A stretch of DNA of 64,000 nucleotides, taken from Cyanophora paradoxa. Its lineage: Eukaryota; Glaucocystophyceae; Cyanophorales; Cyanophoraceae. Shown piece after piece: positions 20,880 through 31,349 of this stretch. Each line of letters begins with the position of its first letter. Position 1 is the stretch's first letter. The DNA lies in contig QPMI01000437.1 of assembly GCA_004431415.1 (NCBI GenBank), positions 62,001 to 126,000 of the forward strand, written 5' to 3'. The notes under the pieces are model-generated. The model had not been told where the DNA came from and searched no databases. It saw only the letters and a program-made list of their open reading frames with translations. A program made the translations under genes and the position numbers.

Positions 20880-22720
20880 ACTAATGGGATGCACGGTTCC
20901 AGCGTTGCCGTTGATTTGAAGCTCTAGATTTTGATCACGCACACTGTTGCTGCTCGCGGCTGCTTCCTCTGAGTCTCCGCTCCTCCCCTCCTCTGGACCC
21001 GACTCCTTGAACAGCAGCGGCCGCTCGAGCTCGCTATTGATCTGCATGCAAGCCTGCGCCTGCGGTAGGGGGGCCCTGCAGCTGCGATGTGGGATAAAGC
21101 TGTGACTGCAACGGAGGTGAACAGGGCAACGAACGGGGCCGAGGGCGGAACGACGGGCGGGGCCGGGGGTGCCAGCGGGACGGCGGGCAGGGCGGGTGGT
21201 GCCGGCGGGACGGCCTGCGGGGCCGGGGGTGCCGGCGGGACGGCGGGCGGGGCCGAAAGTGGGATGAAGGGCGGGGCCCGGGGTGCCGACAGGACGGTAG
21301 GCGGCGCCGGTGGTGCCGGCGGGACGACGGGCGGGGCCGGGGTGCCAGTGGGACGATGGACGGGGCCAAATGCGCATGCGGGACGAGGGGCGGGGCCGTG
21401 GCCGGGACGGCGGGTGGGGCCGGGGTTCTGGCAGGACGGTAGGCGGCGCCGGTGGGGCCGGCGGGACGACGGGCGGGGCCGGGGGTGCCAGTGGGACGAC
21501 GGACGGGGCCAAATGCGCATGCGGGACGAGGGGCGGGGCCGTGGCCGGGACGGCGGGTGGGGCCGGGGGTTCTGGCAGGACGGTAGGCGGCGCCGGGGGT
21601 GCCGGCGGGACGACGGGCGCGGCCGAAGGTGCCAGCGGGACGACGGGCGGGGCCGCGGCCGTGCACGTGGGCGAAACAGCAGGCGGGACGGCAAGGGGGC
21701 GGTGCTGGTGCGTAGGGGTGCTGGACTCGAGGGATCGCTTGAGGGGCCTCTGCGTCCGCCTGAGCGGCTCCTGATCGCGAGCGGTGGGGGCGCCCCGGGG
21801 TCCCACGAAGACGGCCCCAGGGCGGGGCTCGCCGGAAGACAGGGAGTCGCGATTGGTAGGGGCGGCAGAGGGGGCGGCCATGGGGGCTGTCGTGGAGTCT
21901 GAAGAGACGGACTCATCCTGCACATGCCTCGCCCCGCCCTCCCTCTCCCCTCCTTCAGAGCACGAGTACTCCTGCAGAGCACGTTGAGAAAAACGCCTAG
22001 AGAACGGAAGATATAAATAACCAAGCACCTCGATCGCGAGGGCTCCCGTCTCCTCGGCGACAAACGCAACCGTCCTCGCCACGGCCGCTGAAACGTCTCC
22101 CCACCGGCTGCGACCATATGCCGTCGGGTCGTGCGGGTGGGGACTGAAGCCGGGTACCAAAACGCACGTCGGGTCGCTGAAGCCAATTGCAGGGCGCTCT
22201 GTTGCAAGTTTCATGTAGAACGTCTCGCTCCTGTACCCTGAGACATTTGTCGATGTATGTGAGAATAGATATAGAGCTGAAGCTTAAGCTGGCCTGGTAT
22301 TAAACTCATAGAATAGACAGAAAGCACAGGTACCCTTCAGAGAAAAAGAGAAGCTAAAACCGTGCTGGTGTGTACCCATGCCAAACCTGGCGCCGGTGCT
22401 GCCTTCAGGGCGACGATTCATCCCACTGAAAACGTGAGCGCACCATGCCAGCCGGCAGCGGTCCCGAAATTGCAGGGCTTCCTTCATCGAGGGAAGCAGA
22501 GGTGAGATGACCTGCTTCGGAGTGGGAGATGAGCAGCGCTAGCTGCAGCCTGAAGGACTGCAGTAACAGCACCTTCACATCTTCAATATTGAAGGATGCA
22601 ATGTACAGGTCCCGATTAATGTTGCAAGCGTCATCGTTATAATTATTAGATTCACCACAGTCCCGATCAATGCAGTAGATATTAGGTGTCACCGACTGCG
22701 GACAAACACAAATCAAAAGA
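20880..22720 (-). CDS. FRDRC-family gene A (N-type module plus Pro-rich exon)
   Basis: Reading on the minus strand: near 22510-22445 SPLLPSMKEALQFRDRCRLAW; after an intron, near 22230-22060, YRSETFYMKLATERP, FSDPT and then WGDVSAAVARTVAFVAEETG; then the Pro-rich repeat exon and an acidic Ser end. The same order of SPL.PS..EA..FRDRCR.AW, Y.SE.FY.KL..ERP and VART.AFVAEETG occurs at 26.2-25.7 kb, so this is a real paralogous family. Exon edges are approximate. I recognise no known domain. Confidence 0.5.
20883..22080. repeat. 1.2-kb segmental duplication, copy 2
   Basis: Partner of 17800-18980. Relative to copy 1 there are single-base losses in G runs at about 21340, 21424, 21692, 21733 and 21789, which shift the frame. 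Because the repeat is open in all minus frames, the encoded protein stays Pro-rich but changes from APPAPP to PRPRPSSR or GPARRPAG types. Confidence 0.85.
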
Positions 22721-22966
22721 GAAAACTAGGAAAGGAGGCGAGGGGCACGCCTTCAGCTTCCTAACGGCCATCCACATCCTCTCGACGAGTTCGCAATCGA
22801 CCTAATGAGGCCAGGCAGAGGATCGGAATGTGCGCATGAGAGCCAAAGACAGCAAACAAGAAGCCAAAAAAAAGCGGCTCGAACCGGGGGTGTGACCAGG
22901 GCCCGCCAATTGGTCCTTAAAACCTCTGCACCATTGTAATTGTATATATATAAGCATCAAACCTAG
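22720..22966. other. Spacer between FRDRC-family copies
   Basis: Contains ordinary lower-GC sequence including gaaccgggggtgtgaccagggcccgccaa near 22880. A related phrase (gaaccggtgtcgtcactagcatccgcca) recurs near 26535-26565 in the other inter-copy spacer, supporting tandem duplication of whole units. Confidence 0.5.
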
Positions 22967-24008
22967 CTAAAAGGGCAGAGATAGCACGAACACGCACGCA
23001 AGAGCTCGTGCCGCTCGGATTGCAAGATTCCACCATTTTGATGCCCATGGCAAGCTTCGTCTGCTGCAGAAGCTGGCCTTGCTACCCCTACCACTGCAGC
23101 GCTCTCCCCAGTTGCATGCGCAGGTTTGATTTGCTTTGCCATCTGAGCTGAGCTCGAAATCTGCACCAGTGTCACAGCAGCCGTCGCAGTGACACTGCAA
23201 GCTTAGTGCAGGCAGACGCACCGCTGGCCCCGTGCCTCGAACGAGGTCCCTCACTTTCGCAAATAGAGCCCCTAAATCCGAGCCATCGATCCCGTCCAGG
23301 GCCCCCTCCTCCAGTCGCGCGATGAGCGGGTCTCCATCGTACTCGCAGATGTCGAATTTGAGGTCAGCATCCGAGGGCCCATCGGTGTGGCCGTCCCTCC
23401 CATCGAGCCACTGCGCCGCCAGTATGCAGCGGTCCCGGAATCGATCTGCCTCCTGAAGCCCCGGCCCAGAAAGTCGGAATGAATTCGAAAACGCGCGGGT
23501 CGGGCTATGCATATGGGGGGTGCCGCGCCTCTCGGGAATGGAACATGGAGCTCGAGCCTATGAACTCCCGTCCGCGCCAAGTGAATCCGTAGGCGCTGAA
23601 CTTTAGATCTGCAGCTGCAGCTGGTGCACGTGATCGGCTGGGGCCGACTGGTCCATCAACCGATGAGCCATGTGCGCGTGCTGGAGCCCAGGTCGCAGTA
23701 TCAGTCCCCGCTGCTGAACCATGTGCTGATCCCGATCCCACCGTCGCTGCCAGCAGCACTGCTGAGCTTTGCGCTGAGACCGCGGTCGATGGCACAATTG
23801 CAAGTACTGCATGCGCACTGGCTGCAGCGTCACCAGCAACTGCCATCCCCTGCAACGTTGACTGTGCATGCAGCTGTTCGATGCTCGATGCCCGCGACAG
23901 GGAAGCAGCTGCAGCTGCAGGCAAGTGTACAGGCTCTTCCTCCATATCCGCGCCTCGTTCCAACTCGTGATCCTCGCTTAGCAAATTAGTCGCTTCAGTT
24001 GAGGGCAA
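22967..24008 (-). CDS. FRDRC-family gene B (C-type module)
   Basis: The 5' exon (to 24008) holds an acidic, Ala/Ser-rich region and ends with FTWRGREFIGSSSMF and HSREARHPPYA. After a short intron the next exon begins at about 23475 with EADRFRDRCILAAQWLDGRD, then DLKFDICEYDGDPLIARLEE and GALDGIDGSDLGALFAKVRD, and ends Cys-rich near 22967 (CHCDGCCDTG). Nearly the same blocks, with an identical DPLIARLEEGALDGI, are present at 26611-27369, and a more diverged version lies at 24.6-25.2 kb. No known family is recognised. Confidence 0.55.
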
Positions 24009-24208
24009 GGCAACACCGACGGCCTCCGGATCCTGGTCCTGTACATGTTAGAGTTGCCACATGTCCATCGCAAATTAATGACCGGGGAGCACGGAATACC
24101 TTCTGCAAGTCGCAGCTGTTGTTGGCCGTGCCGGCAGAAGACGTGAGGGTCTTGCCATCCTGCAGAAGGCAGCCCTGGCGATAAGAACCACGTTACTTCG
24201 ACTTCAAG

Positions 24209-26461
24209 TCAAGTGCAGACCGCTGTCGGAAAAATGACATCAACATTTCTCCTGTCTGCGTCCGCGGTTCGCATGCGCAGTCCCCATTGCCTTTGGTTGT
24301 GGCCGTTGCCTTCATGCCCGGTTGGGGCCGGGCCAGGGGCATTGGCTGGCGAGTCGAGCGACGCGCCGCGCTGGCGCCGGCCTAGACACGAGGCGGAGCT
24401 GGAGGCCGTGGAAGCGCGGCGGGCGCGAAGAGGTGGCGGCGAGCTGGAGCTCGAGATGCCTCCCGCCTCCGATCCCGATTGCGAGCTTGCCTCGAGCCTT
24501 CTCTCATCCTCGCTCCGCGACCGCAATCGTGAGCCGCCTGCTCTGCGCTTGCGCTTGCCCCCGGTACCGGTGCCACCTTCGCGACTCGAGCTCGCGGCCG
24601 CCTGCAGCGCCCTTGTGAGTGAAACGTATACTAAAAATGCGACGCTTGAAACTCGCACCTCTAAACCTGGGCGCGCATTCTGATCTGTCTCGCTATCGGC
24701 GCCACCTGCATGCTTCTTCACCAATTCCCGTATGGACGCGAGGACAGTGAGCGTGTCACGGTTCTTCGTGACCCCCAGAACGCCACTTCGCACTTCATGG
24801 AACAGCGCCTCCTCGGAATACTCTGCGGTTGAAAAGAAACGGAATGAGTCGGCGCAGAAACCTCCGACGTTCGGTTTCCTAACCGTGTGCATCGAAGTTC
24901 AGCGCGGGCTCTGACGTGAAGGTTTTTTGCAGCCCCTCTCGCTTGTCCAGCTCACGGCATACCAAAATGCACCGGTCACGAAAGCGCGCCGCTTCCTGTT
25001 CCGCCCAAATCAAGTAAGAATGCGTCGTCGGAGGGCCGGCCCATACATTTATAGAAATTGCGGAAGTTCTTGCCTTGCGCGAATAGCAGACGGCAGTGTA
25101 GCATGCGGTTTTCCTCCACCTCCAGTTGCCACGAAAGGATGGCGTCCGTCCATCGCGAGACTCCTTGTTTACCCCTATGTACTTTATCGCTCCCCCCTGT
25201 CCGTCGTTTTGTGCAGGGTTGGACTGCACATCCTCCTCAATGCCGACCTCGGGCTCCTCGCGCTCAAATTCACGATCGCGCTGCAAATCCTGCGACCCGG
25301 ACCTCTTAGTGCCTGCAAAACAGCGAGTAATTATATAATCAACCGTACAGAGCGCGCCTCTTGCACGTCCGCCAGCTCGACATCGATATCCGAGCTCGAT
25401 TGTGAAGCATGCTGTCAAATCAAACGATAAATCGGGAAGAGAAACAGAACCAAACATTTAGAGATCACATAAGCACTCAACGATAGTGGAGTTCGGACCT
25501 GCCAGTGACCAGCTGCAGCTGCAGGTCCCAGTGAAAGCAACTCTTCGGGGGCGGAGGCGGACGGCTGGTCCGCGGGCTTGTCCAGACCTGGTTCGCCCAC
25601 CAGAGACGGCATTCCAGCATGCGCACATGCCTGTAGCACTTCAGAATGAGGTAAGAGAATTAGCAGGCCCCGCAGCAACATGCCTGGATTGCCCCTGTAG
25701 CCAGGCCTGTCTCCTCAGCGACGAATGCAATCGTCCGTGCCACGGCTCCCGCCACGTCCTCCTCCCAGCTGCCGAGGGAGTTTGGGTCGAGCGGGCGAGG
25801 CGAGGGGCTCGCGTATTCGAATCGCGATCGCTTGAATTACGTGGGATCGTTGTCGCCGACGAGAGGGCGCTCTCTTTCAGGGCTTCTGAAGAGCTTCGTG
25901 TAGAAGTTCTCGCTCTTGTAATCTGAAATTTATGAGATACAACAAGCTGACAAAAGCTCGAATAACGATGCACACTCTCCAGCGAGAAAGTCAGCTTGTC
26001 GCCAAACTCTTTGTAAGCCTCACCCTCCGGCCCGTCCGGCCCGAACCTGACCCACATTAAATCGAGCGCCTCATGATCAGCCATGGCCGGCATGCAAAAC
26101 TCAGCGGAGCAGGGCTGCACCAGGCGATGCGGCAGCGGTCCCTGAAGCGTTGGGCCTCCTCAACCGAAGGCATCAGGGGCGAGAGAACCTGCATTGGCAG
26201 CAAGCATCGTCCGCGAAGCGTAAGACGCGATCTCAGCGCTATCACAGGATCGGACCTGCTCGTTCTGTAGAGTAAATGCGGCCACAAACCGTTCTGGCTG
26301 TGCAGAGATGCGGTGCACGGAAAACGCCACCCGCTGCAGCAAACGCAGAGGGAACAGTTTAAACAAAAACGAGAGAAGAGAGAACTAGAGAGGACTGGGA
26401 CAGCTACCTTTCGACTCAGCACTTTCTTCAATGTCAGCACTTTCTTCAATGTATCCTTCAT
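24209..26461 (-). CDS. FRDRC-family gene C (N-type and C-type modules)
   Basis: Minus-strand order: MQVLSPLMPSVEEAQRFRD followed by RCRIAW at about 26190-26115; ALDLMWVRFGPDGPEGEAYK with DKLTFSLES at 26.05-25.97 kb; YKSENFYTKLFRSPERERP at 25.93-25.86 kb; VARTIAFVAEETG near 25740-25702; AGMPSLVGEPGLDKPADQP near 25.6 kb; an acidic stretch (DREFEREEPEVGIEEDVQ) near 25.25 kb; RWRKTACYTAVCYSRKAR near 25.1 kb; EAARFRDRCILVCRELDKRE at 24.99-24.93 kb; then FHEVRSGVLGVT..IRELVKKH and a basic KRKRRAGG tail to 24.2 kb. It combines the modules seen separately in genes A and B, so A and B may be halves or exons of one such gene. Function unknown. Confidence 0.5.
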
Positions 26462-26610
26462 GAGTTGTGAATCCAGCTGGCAGCAAAATTAATAATGTAA
26501 TATCCAGGGCAGACGTAGCTTAGAATTAGAAGGCTCGAACCGGTGTCGTCACTAGCATCCGCCAGCGCGTCGTTAGGAAGTCTGCGAAGCCATGAATATT
26601 AATATAAATT

Positions 26611-27369
26611 CTAGCTGTTGTCATGAACTCGCGCACGCAGAAGTTGGCCATGGAGCGCAGAAGTTCCCTGTGCTAGACCCATCACTGCTGCAGAGGAGGA
26701 GCCTGATGCGGGGTCTACAGCCAGCGGGGCCGCAAAGCCCTGTGCCGGAGCCGCCGCTGCTGCGGCTAAGCCCTGTTCATTCGCAGCTGGCCGCAGTGTC
26801 GTAGCCTTGACTAAGAGTTTGATTGCATCAACGAGGACCCGAAAGTCGGTCGCGCTGATCCCGTCCAGGGCCCCCTCCTCCAGCCGCGCGATGAGCGGGT
26901 CGCGCCGGACGAAGTTGGAGTCGGCGTCTGAGGAGCCTCTGGCGTCTGAGAGGCTGCCGGCCGCGGCGCAGCGGTGCTCATCCCGCCGGTCAAGCCACTG
27001 CAGCACCAGCGAACATCTGTCTCGAAACTGCTCCGCCTCCTGTACCAGTCTTAAGTCAGGAAAAATGGCTCGAGAAAAAATGAAGGGGGAATGCCTGGCC
27101 TTACGGGAATGGAATCCAGAAGCGCTGAACTCCCGGTTACGCCAGGTGCAGACAAGTCGGAGAGACTTATTGTCAGATCCGTTGTGCCAGCGCCAGCGTA
27201 TGCCATTGCCGCTGCTTCCGCTTCCTGCTGTCCCACTTTGCCAACTGCCTGCTGAAAGCTGCAGTTGATCCTCCTCAATCGCAATTTCCTCGTCTGTCAA
27301 AAGCTCTCCCGTCGCTGGATCTTCTCCTGGTGTACCTGATGAACCTGAACCCCGCGTTGCAGCCCGCAT
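26611..27369 (-). CDS. FRDRC-family gene D (C-type module)
   Basis: One 252-residue open frame: acidic start (GELLTDEEIAIEEDQLQL), LRLVCTWRNREFSASGFHS, RKARHSPF, EAEQFRDRCSLVLQWLDRRD, then DPLIARLEEGALDGI, a helical part (FRVLVDAIKLLVKATTL) and an Ala-rich tail. In gene B the WR.REF..SRxAR part and the FRDRC part are split by an intron; here a continuous frame reads through, though an intron may still be spliced between SPF and the EAEQ block. This is the upstream-most member of the array on the minus strand. Confidence 0.5.
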   Translation of the reverse strand: MRAATRGSGSSGTPGEDPATGELLTDEEIAIEEDQLQLSAGSWQSGTAGSGSSGNGIRWRWHNGSDNKSLRLVCTWRNREFSASGFHSRKARHSPFIFSRAIFPDLRLVQEAEQFRDRCSLVLQWLDRRDEHRCAAAGSLSDARGSSDADSNFVRRDPLIARLEEGALDGISATDFRVLVDAIKLLVKATTLRPAANEQGLAAAAAAPAQGFAAPLAVDPASGSSSAAVMGLAQGTSALHGQLLRARVHDNS

Positions 27370-27399
27370 GCATCAACAGCGGATCAACAGCGGATCAAC

Positions 27400-29090
27400 A
27401 GCGGAATTTTAAAGCTTCAACTGACAAACCTGCTGCGGCCATTTTGTTGAAGTTGTTGACATGCATATGTTCGAATTCCTGCCAAATGCGCAGTGCACGT
27501 GCCCTTGACCCGTATACGTATGCGTGTCAGAGCACGCATTATATATATATCATATGATCATAGATAGGCCGCGCGTGCGCTGGCCATGGAGGGGCTCATA
27601 GATAGGCCGCGCATCATAGAGCACGTGCACGCGTACGTATATATATATACGGCTCTAGAACTGGAGGGCACGCGCAGGCCCGCTAGCTTGCAGGGCAGCG
27701 ACAAACCTCAGATGAAGCGCCCGTCTTGCTGTATGTCTGCACGCAGATTATATAATTAGCAAAAAAATGACAAGGCTGCCGGAGGAGATCTAGAGTGCCT
27801 TCGGAATTCTGTTTCTTCGATCGGCTGCGCAGCGATCACAAAGCCACGGGGACGGCGCGAAGCTCTGACGCTCAAGCCAGGTGCACGTGTATGCCAGCGT
27901 CAATTCTGAAAGCTAGACCTGTACATCCCCGATATCAATCATGCATCAGCAGCGAGCGCAGGCGTAGCGGACCGGAGATCTAGATCTACATCGATCGATA
28001 TCTAAGCCATGGCCAGGTCTAGTGCTCTAGATATCGGATAGCTAATAGCTGTATAACATGCAACCTCGAGCTCGGTCTACGTATGAGCGTTTAAGCCGGC
28101 CGTGTGCTGCCTCCAGATCTATATCTCCAAGCTCCAAGCAGGCGAGCGCCGCGGCGCAAGCGCACGAGAGACCGTAGGACTCACTTAAGAGCACATGCGT
28201 TCTCTTGTTCGCGTCTGCATGCGAATACTCTAGCTCGGACCTACTGGCCACGTGCACGCACCTACCATGGCCAGCGGGAATGGAAGCCGAATGCAGATAT
28301 CGATGGCCTCGAGGAGTGCACGTGACGATGTGTGAGCTCGAGGCGCCGGCGATATCGATGGTGAGCCGGCCGCGGCGTGGCCGCCGGCCGCGTCCACGGG
28401 TGAAGATGTGCACGTCAGGCCTAGGCGCTCGTCGATCGCGACGTCGACGTCGACGTCGGCCGGCGCGGCGCGGCGAGCTCGAGGGAGCGCGGCGAGCCGC
28501 GGCCGCGGCGGCTGTAATCTGCAGAGCTCATCAGAAAAGTCTACATTAGCTAGCTCATCATCAGCCGCGCTGTCGCTGCAGCCGGCCGCGGCCACGTGAA
28601 TGTTCAGATCATCGGATCGAGCGCGCGAGCCGCAGGGGATCGAACTTATGTGTGCCGAGCGCACCTGACGATGCTTCAGAAGCGGCTCGCCCAGTCTAAC
28701 ACGCCGCGCTCTCCCTCCGAGTCTTCGCCCTGTCTCACACGCCGCGGGGCGGGAATGGCGGTCAGCCGCTCGAGCTCCAAACGCTCGAGCTCGACCTCGA
28801 GCTCCACCGCGAGTACAGCGCTCCGAGCCCTCTGATGAGTACCGCTGTCAAGCAAGATCGGGGATTCGGGCCGGGGTACGCGTTCGAATTCGCGAGCGAG
28901 ACTCGGCGAGGCGGCTCAAAGAACAGCCGCGCGCGCACGCGGGGCGCGGCCATGGAGGCGACTGCGGGCACTAGCCGCGGGCGCGCGCGCGCCGCGACGG
29001 GCGTGCAGGCGCGCGCGCGCCTCCGCGCGTGCCGCGGCCGGCGCCGGCGCCGCGGCCGGCGCTGCGCCGCGGCGTGATCACGTGCACGTG
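27400..29090. other. Long non-genic stretch, nothing convincing
   Basis: Rich in short palindromes (acgtatatatatatac, agatctagatct) and CpG-dense low-complexity runs such as gcgcgcgcgc near 28980-29020. Direct repeats tagataggccgcgc occur near 27561 and 27600. Open frames are Arg/Ala-rich on both strands and show no domain. A small frame at 28834-29073 (+) could be a 5' exon of the next gene, but nothing supports it. Confidence 0.4.
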
Positions 29091-29097
29091 GCTGATC

Positions 29098-31183
29098 ATG
29101 AGCGCGCAGCGGACTTATCACGGGCGATACCACGGGCGCGTCGCCTCCGGCAAGTACTGGTGCCGCGCGTGCAGCAGCTCAACGTTAACGCCACTCACAG
29201 CTTAATTTACCCCAGCAGCACCCCAGCAGACAGCGCAAGAACTGTAACCCGCCTTTCAGCTTTCAGTATCTGTAGAAGAAGGGTCCGCCTGAGAACTCTA
29301 TATATAGCTAGCTGCCCTTCTTCGTGCGGGCGGCGCTCGCCTCCGGGGAGGGCCCCAGGCTCTACTGCTGGAACCCGGTGCGGCTCTGCTATACATAGAT
29401 ACTACTCTAATGACTAGGGCCAGCCGGCCGCCCGGCCTTCCGTTCCCGTCCCTTTGATGAAGTCTCGCCCCTCTCCTCCCACTGATATCGTGGACGGTAC
29501 TTAGCTATCCAGCAAGCAAGCTACCCTGGGCCGCTCGGGCCCCCGTCGCGCCCCCGTCGCGCCCCCCCCCCCCCCCCCCGCGCCCTCCCCCCCCTCCCTC
29601 TTCTCACGTCGCCCCCCCCCCCCCCCCCCTCTCTTCAGGAGTACCGGCACGCGGACGTTGCGCTGATGCACTCAAACCTCTGCGCCTCCAAGTTCCAGGT
29701 CGGCCTCCCCCCCCCCCCCCCCCCCCCACCCCCCCCTCTACGCCCTTCCCTCCCCTCCCCCCTTCCCCTCCCCCTTCACCACCCTCTGCCCTTCCCTTCC
29801 CCCCCTCCCCCTCCCCCTCGCCCTCCTTCTCACGCCCCACCACACCACCCTCTGCCCTCGCACTCGCCAGAGCCGCATCCCCTCTTTTTCCCCGCCCTGG
29901 CCCCCGGCCGGCTTCCCCTACCCCCCCCCCCCCCACCTCCCTCCCCGATCCCCCCGGGACGGCCAGCTAGAGGAGGAACTCGGCTTAAAGGGACACTCCC
30001 CGCCTTCCTCCCTCGCACTTGACTAACAGACAGCCAGCCTGCTTCCCCTCTCCCACCCCCTAGCCTGACCCCCCCCCCCCACCCCCCACCCTCTCCCCCG
30101 CTTTCCGCCTTCCTCCCTCGTTCGCCTGCTTCGAACCCCACCCCCCTCCCCCTCCCCCGGGACGGCGAGCCGGCTAGCTCTCCGGCTAGCTTGTTGGCTG
30201 GCTAGATAGCCTTCCCCCCCCCCCCCCCCGCGCCAGTCGTCGGCCCCCGGACGGCCATCTAGAGGGGATGCTTGACGGCTTGCTGGCTAGATACCTTGCT
30301 GGCTCTCCGGCTAGCTCCCCCCCCCCCCCCCCCCCCCCCGCTCGCCCTGGAACAAACGCCTCTGAGAACTTCGTTCGCAGCCGGGGCTCTACCGGACCGT
30401 GCGGGCCGCCTGCCCCGTCCCCGCCAACCGCCTCTCCTACTTCGAGGTCCGCCCTACGAGAATCTCACACAAATCTTATACACAATCTCTTAGAATCTCA
30501 AATAGATCCAGCAAGAGTCCCTCTTAAGAATAACATGTAAGAGACCTGACGGGAGGCTCCAGATGCACCTCTCGGCGGGGACGGACGCGAAGAGCATCTG
30601 CCTCGGCGTCGCCACGCGGCGGCTCGCCACGAACGCCCTCTGCGGCTCCGACGGCTCCTCCCTCGGCTGGTACAGGCGAGCGAGCAATCCGTTTCATTTC
30701 TTCTAATCTTCTTTTGCGGTTTCTGACAGAGCGTCTGCAGCTCGGGCGACATCGTCTTCGCGGGGGAGTGGCGCGAGTTCTCGCGGGAGGGCATCCGCGG
30801 GGGCCAGACGGCCGGCGTCCTCGTCCACCTCGCCCAGCCCGGGGGCCCCGGTGAGGCGGCGCAGGCCTCACTCTCCTTCTACCTCGACGGCCGGTCAGCC
30901 ATCCGGATCAAATCAGATCAGATGATCTGAGCCGAGCCGAATTCGAACTGAATGCGGCGCCCCCACTCCCCCCGCAGCCCGTCGGCTCGGTCAGCCAGCC
31001 CGTCGCCGTCCCCGCCGACGCGGGACCCCTGTACCCCTGCCTCACCCTCGTGCGCCTTCAACCCCCCCCCCCCCCCCCCCCCACCCTTCTCAGCCCGGCC
31101 GCGTGCGCCCTCCCGCTGCGTGCACCCTTGACAGCCGCGTGCGCCCTCCTGCTAGCGCTCGGATCAGATTTGATCTGATCTGA
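29098..31183 (+). CDS. SPRY-domain protein
   Basis: Exons assembled on the plus strand: a possible start at 29098 (MSAQRTYHGRYHGRV...WCRAC), PFFVRAALASGEGPRLYCW near 29310, EYRHADVALMHSNLCASKF near 29640-29697, GLYRTVRAACPVPANRLSYF ending in E near 30448, MHLSAGTDAKSICLGVATRR continuing to GSDGSSLGWYR (to 30675), SVCSSGDIVFAGEWREF...LSFYLDG (about 30731-30890), and PVGSVSQPVAVPADAGPLYP CLTL (30978-31049). The order of a YFE strand, an xIxLGVAT strand, SLGWY, GDIV and FYLDG followed by a YP.L strand is that of a SPRY/concanavalin-like fold, a protein-binding module. The exon ending at 30675 uses a GC donor. The final short exon (31094-31183) is tentative. No partner domain is visible, so the role is open. 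Confidence 0.6.
29562..30340. repeat. Cluster of poly-C tracts in SPRY-gene introns
   Basis: C runs of about 10-20 nt lie at about 29562, 29611, 29707, 29920, 30213 and 30318, embedded in C/T-rich introns. Small repeats of ggctagctctccggctag also recur between 30165 and 30315. The tracts lie on the sense strand. Confidence 0.75.
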
Positions 31184-31228
31184 TCTGAGCGGGAAAGAGG
31201 GGTACATATTCGAGCCCCCACACGAGTC

Positions 31229-31258
31229 CTTAGGCTACCACTACTGCTGGCGGGCGCG
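31229..31258 (-). repeat. Copy of the ABC1K stop-codon region in its 3' flank
   Basis: The phrase from ggctaccactactgctgg through gcgggcc repeats the end of the last ABC1K exon (31343-31372), including the codons for RARQQ-stop, about 114 bp beyond the true stop. The intervening sequence also repeats gaaagaggggtaca. Confidence 0.85.
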
Positions 31259-31349
31259 GGCCACCCGCTCCACCTCCTGGAGCGCTTTCGAATTCAAATT
31301 CTTGAAATTTTGTCGGGAAAGAGGGGTACATTTTCGAGCCAGGCTACCA

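Noticed and set aside
29604-30141. Gly-rich minus-strand frames over the SPRY introns
   Set aside because: They are translations of C/T-rich intron sequence with poly-C tracts; no splice or domain support.
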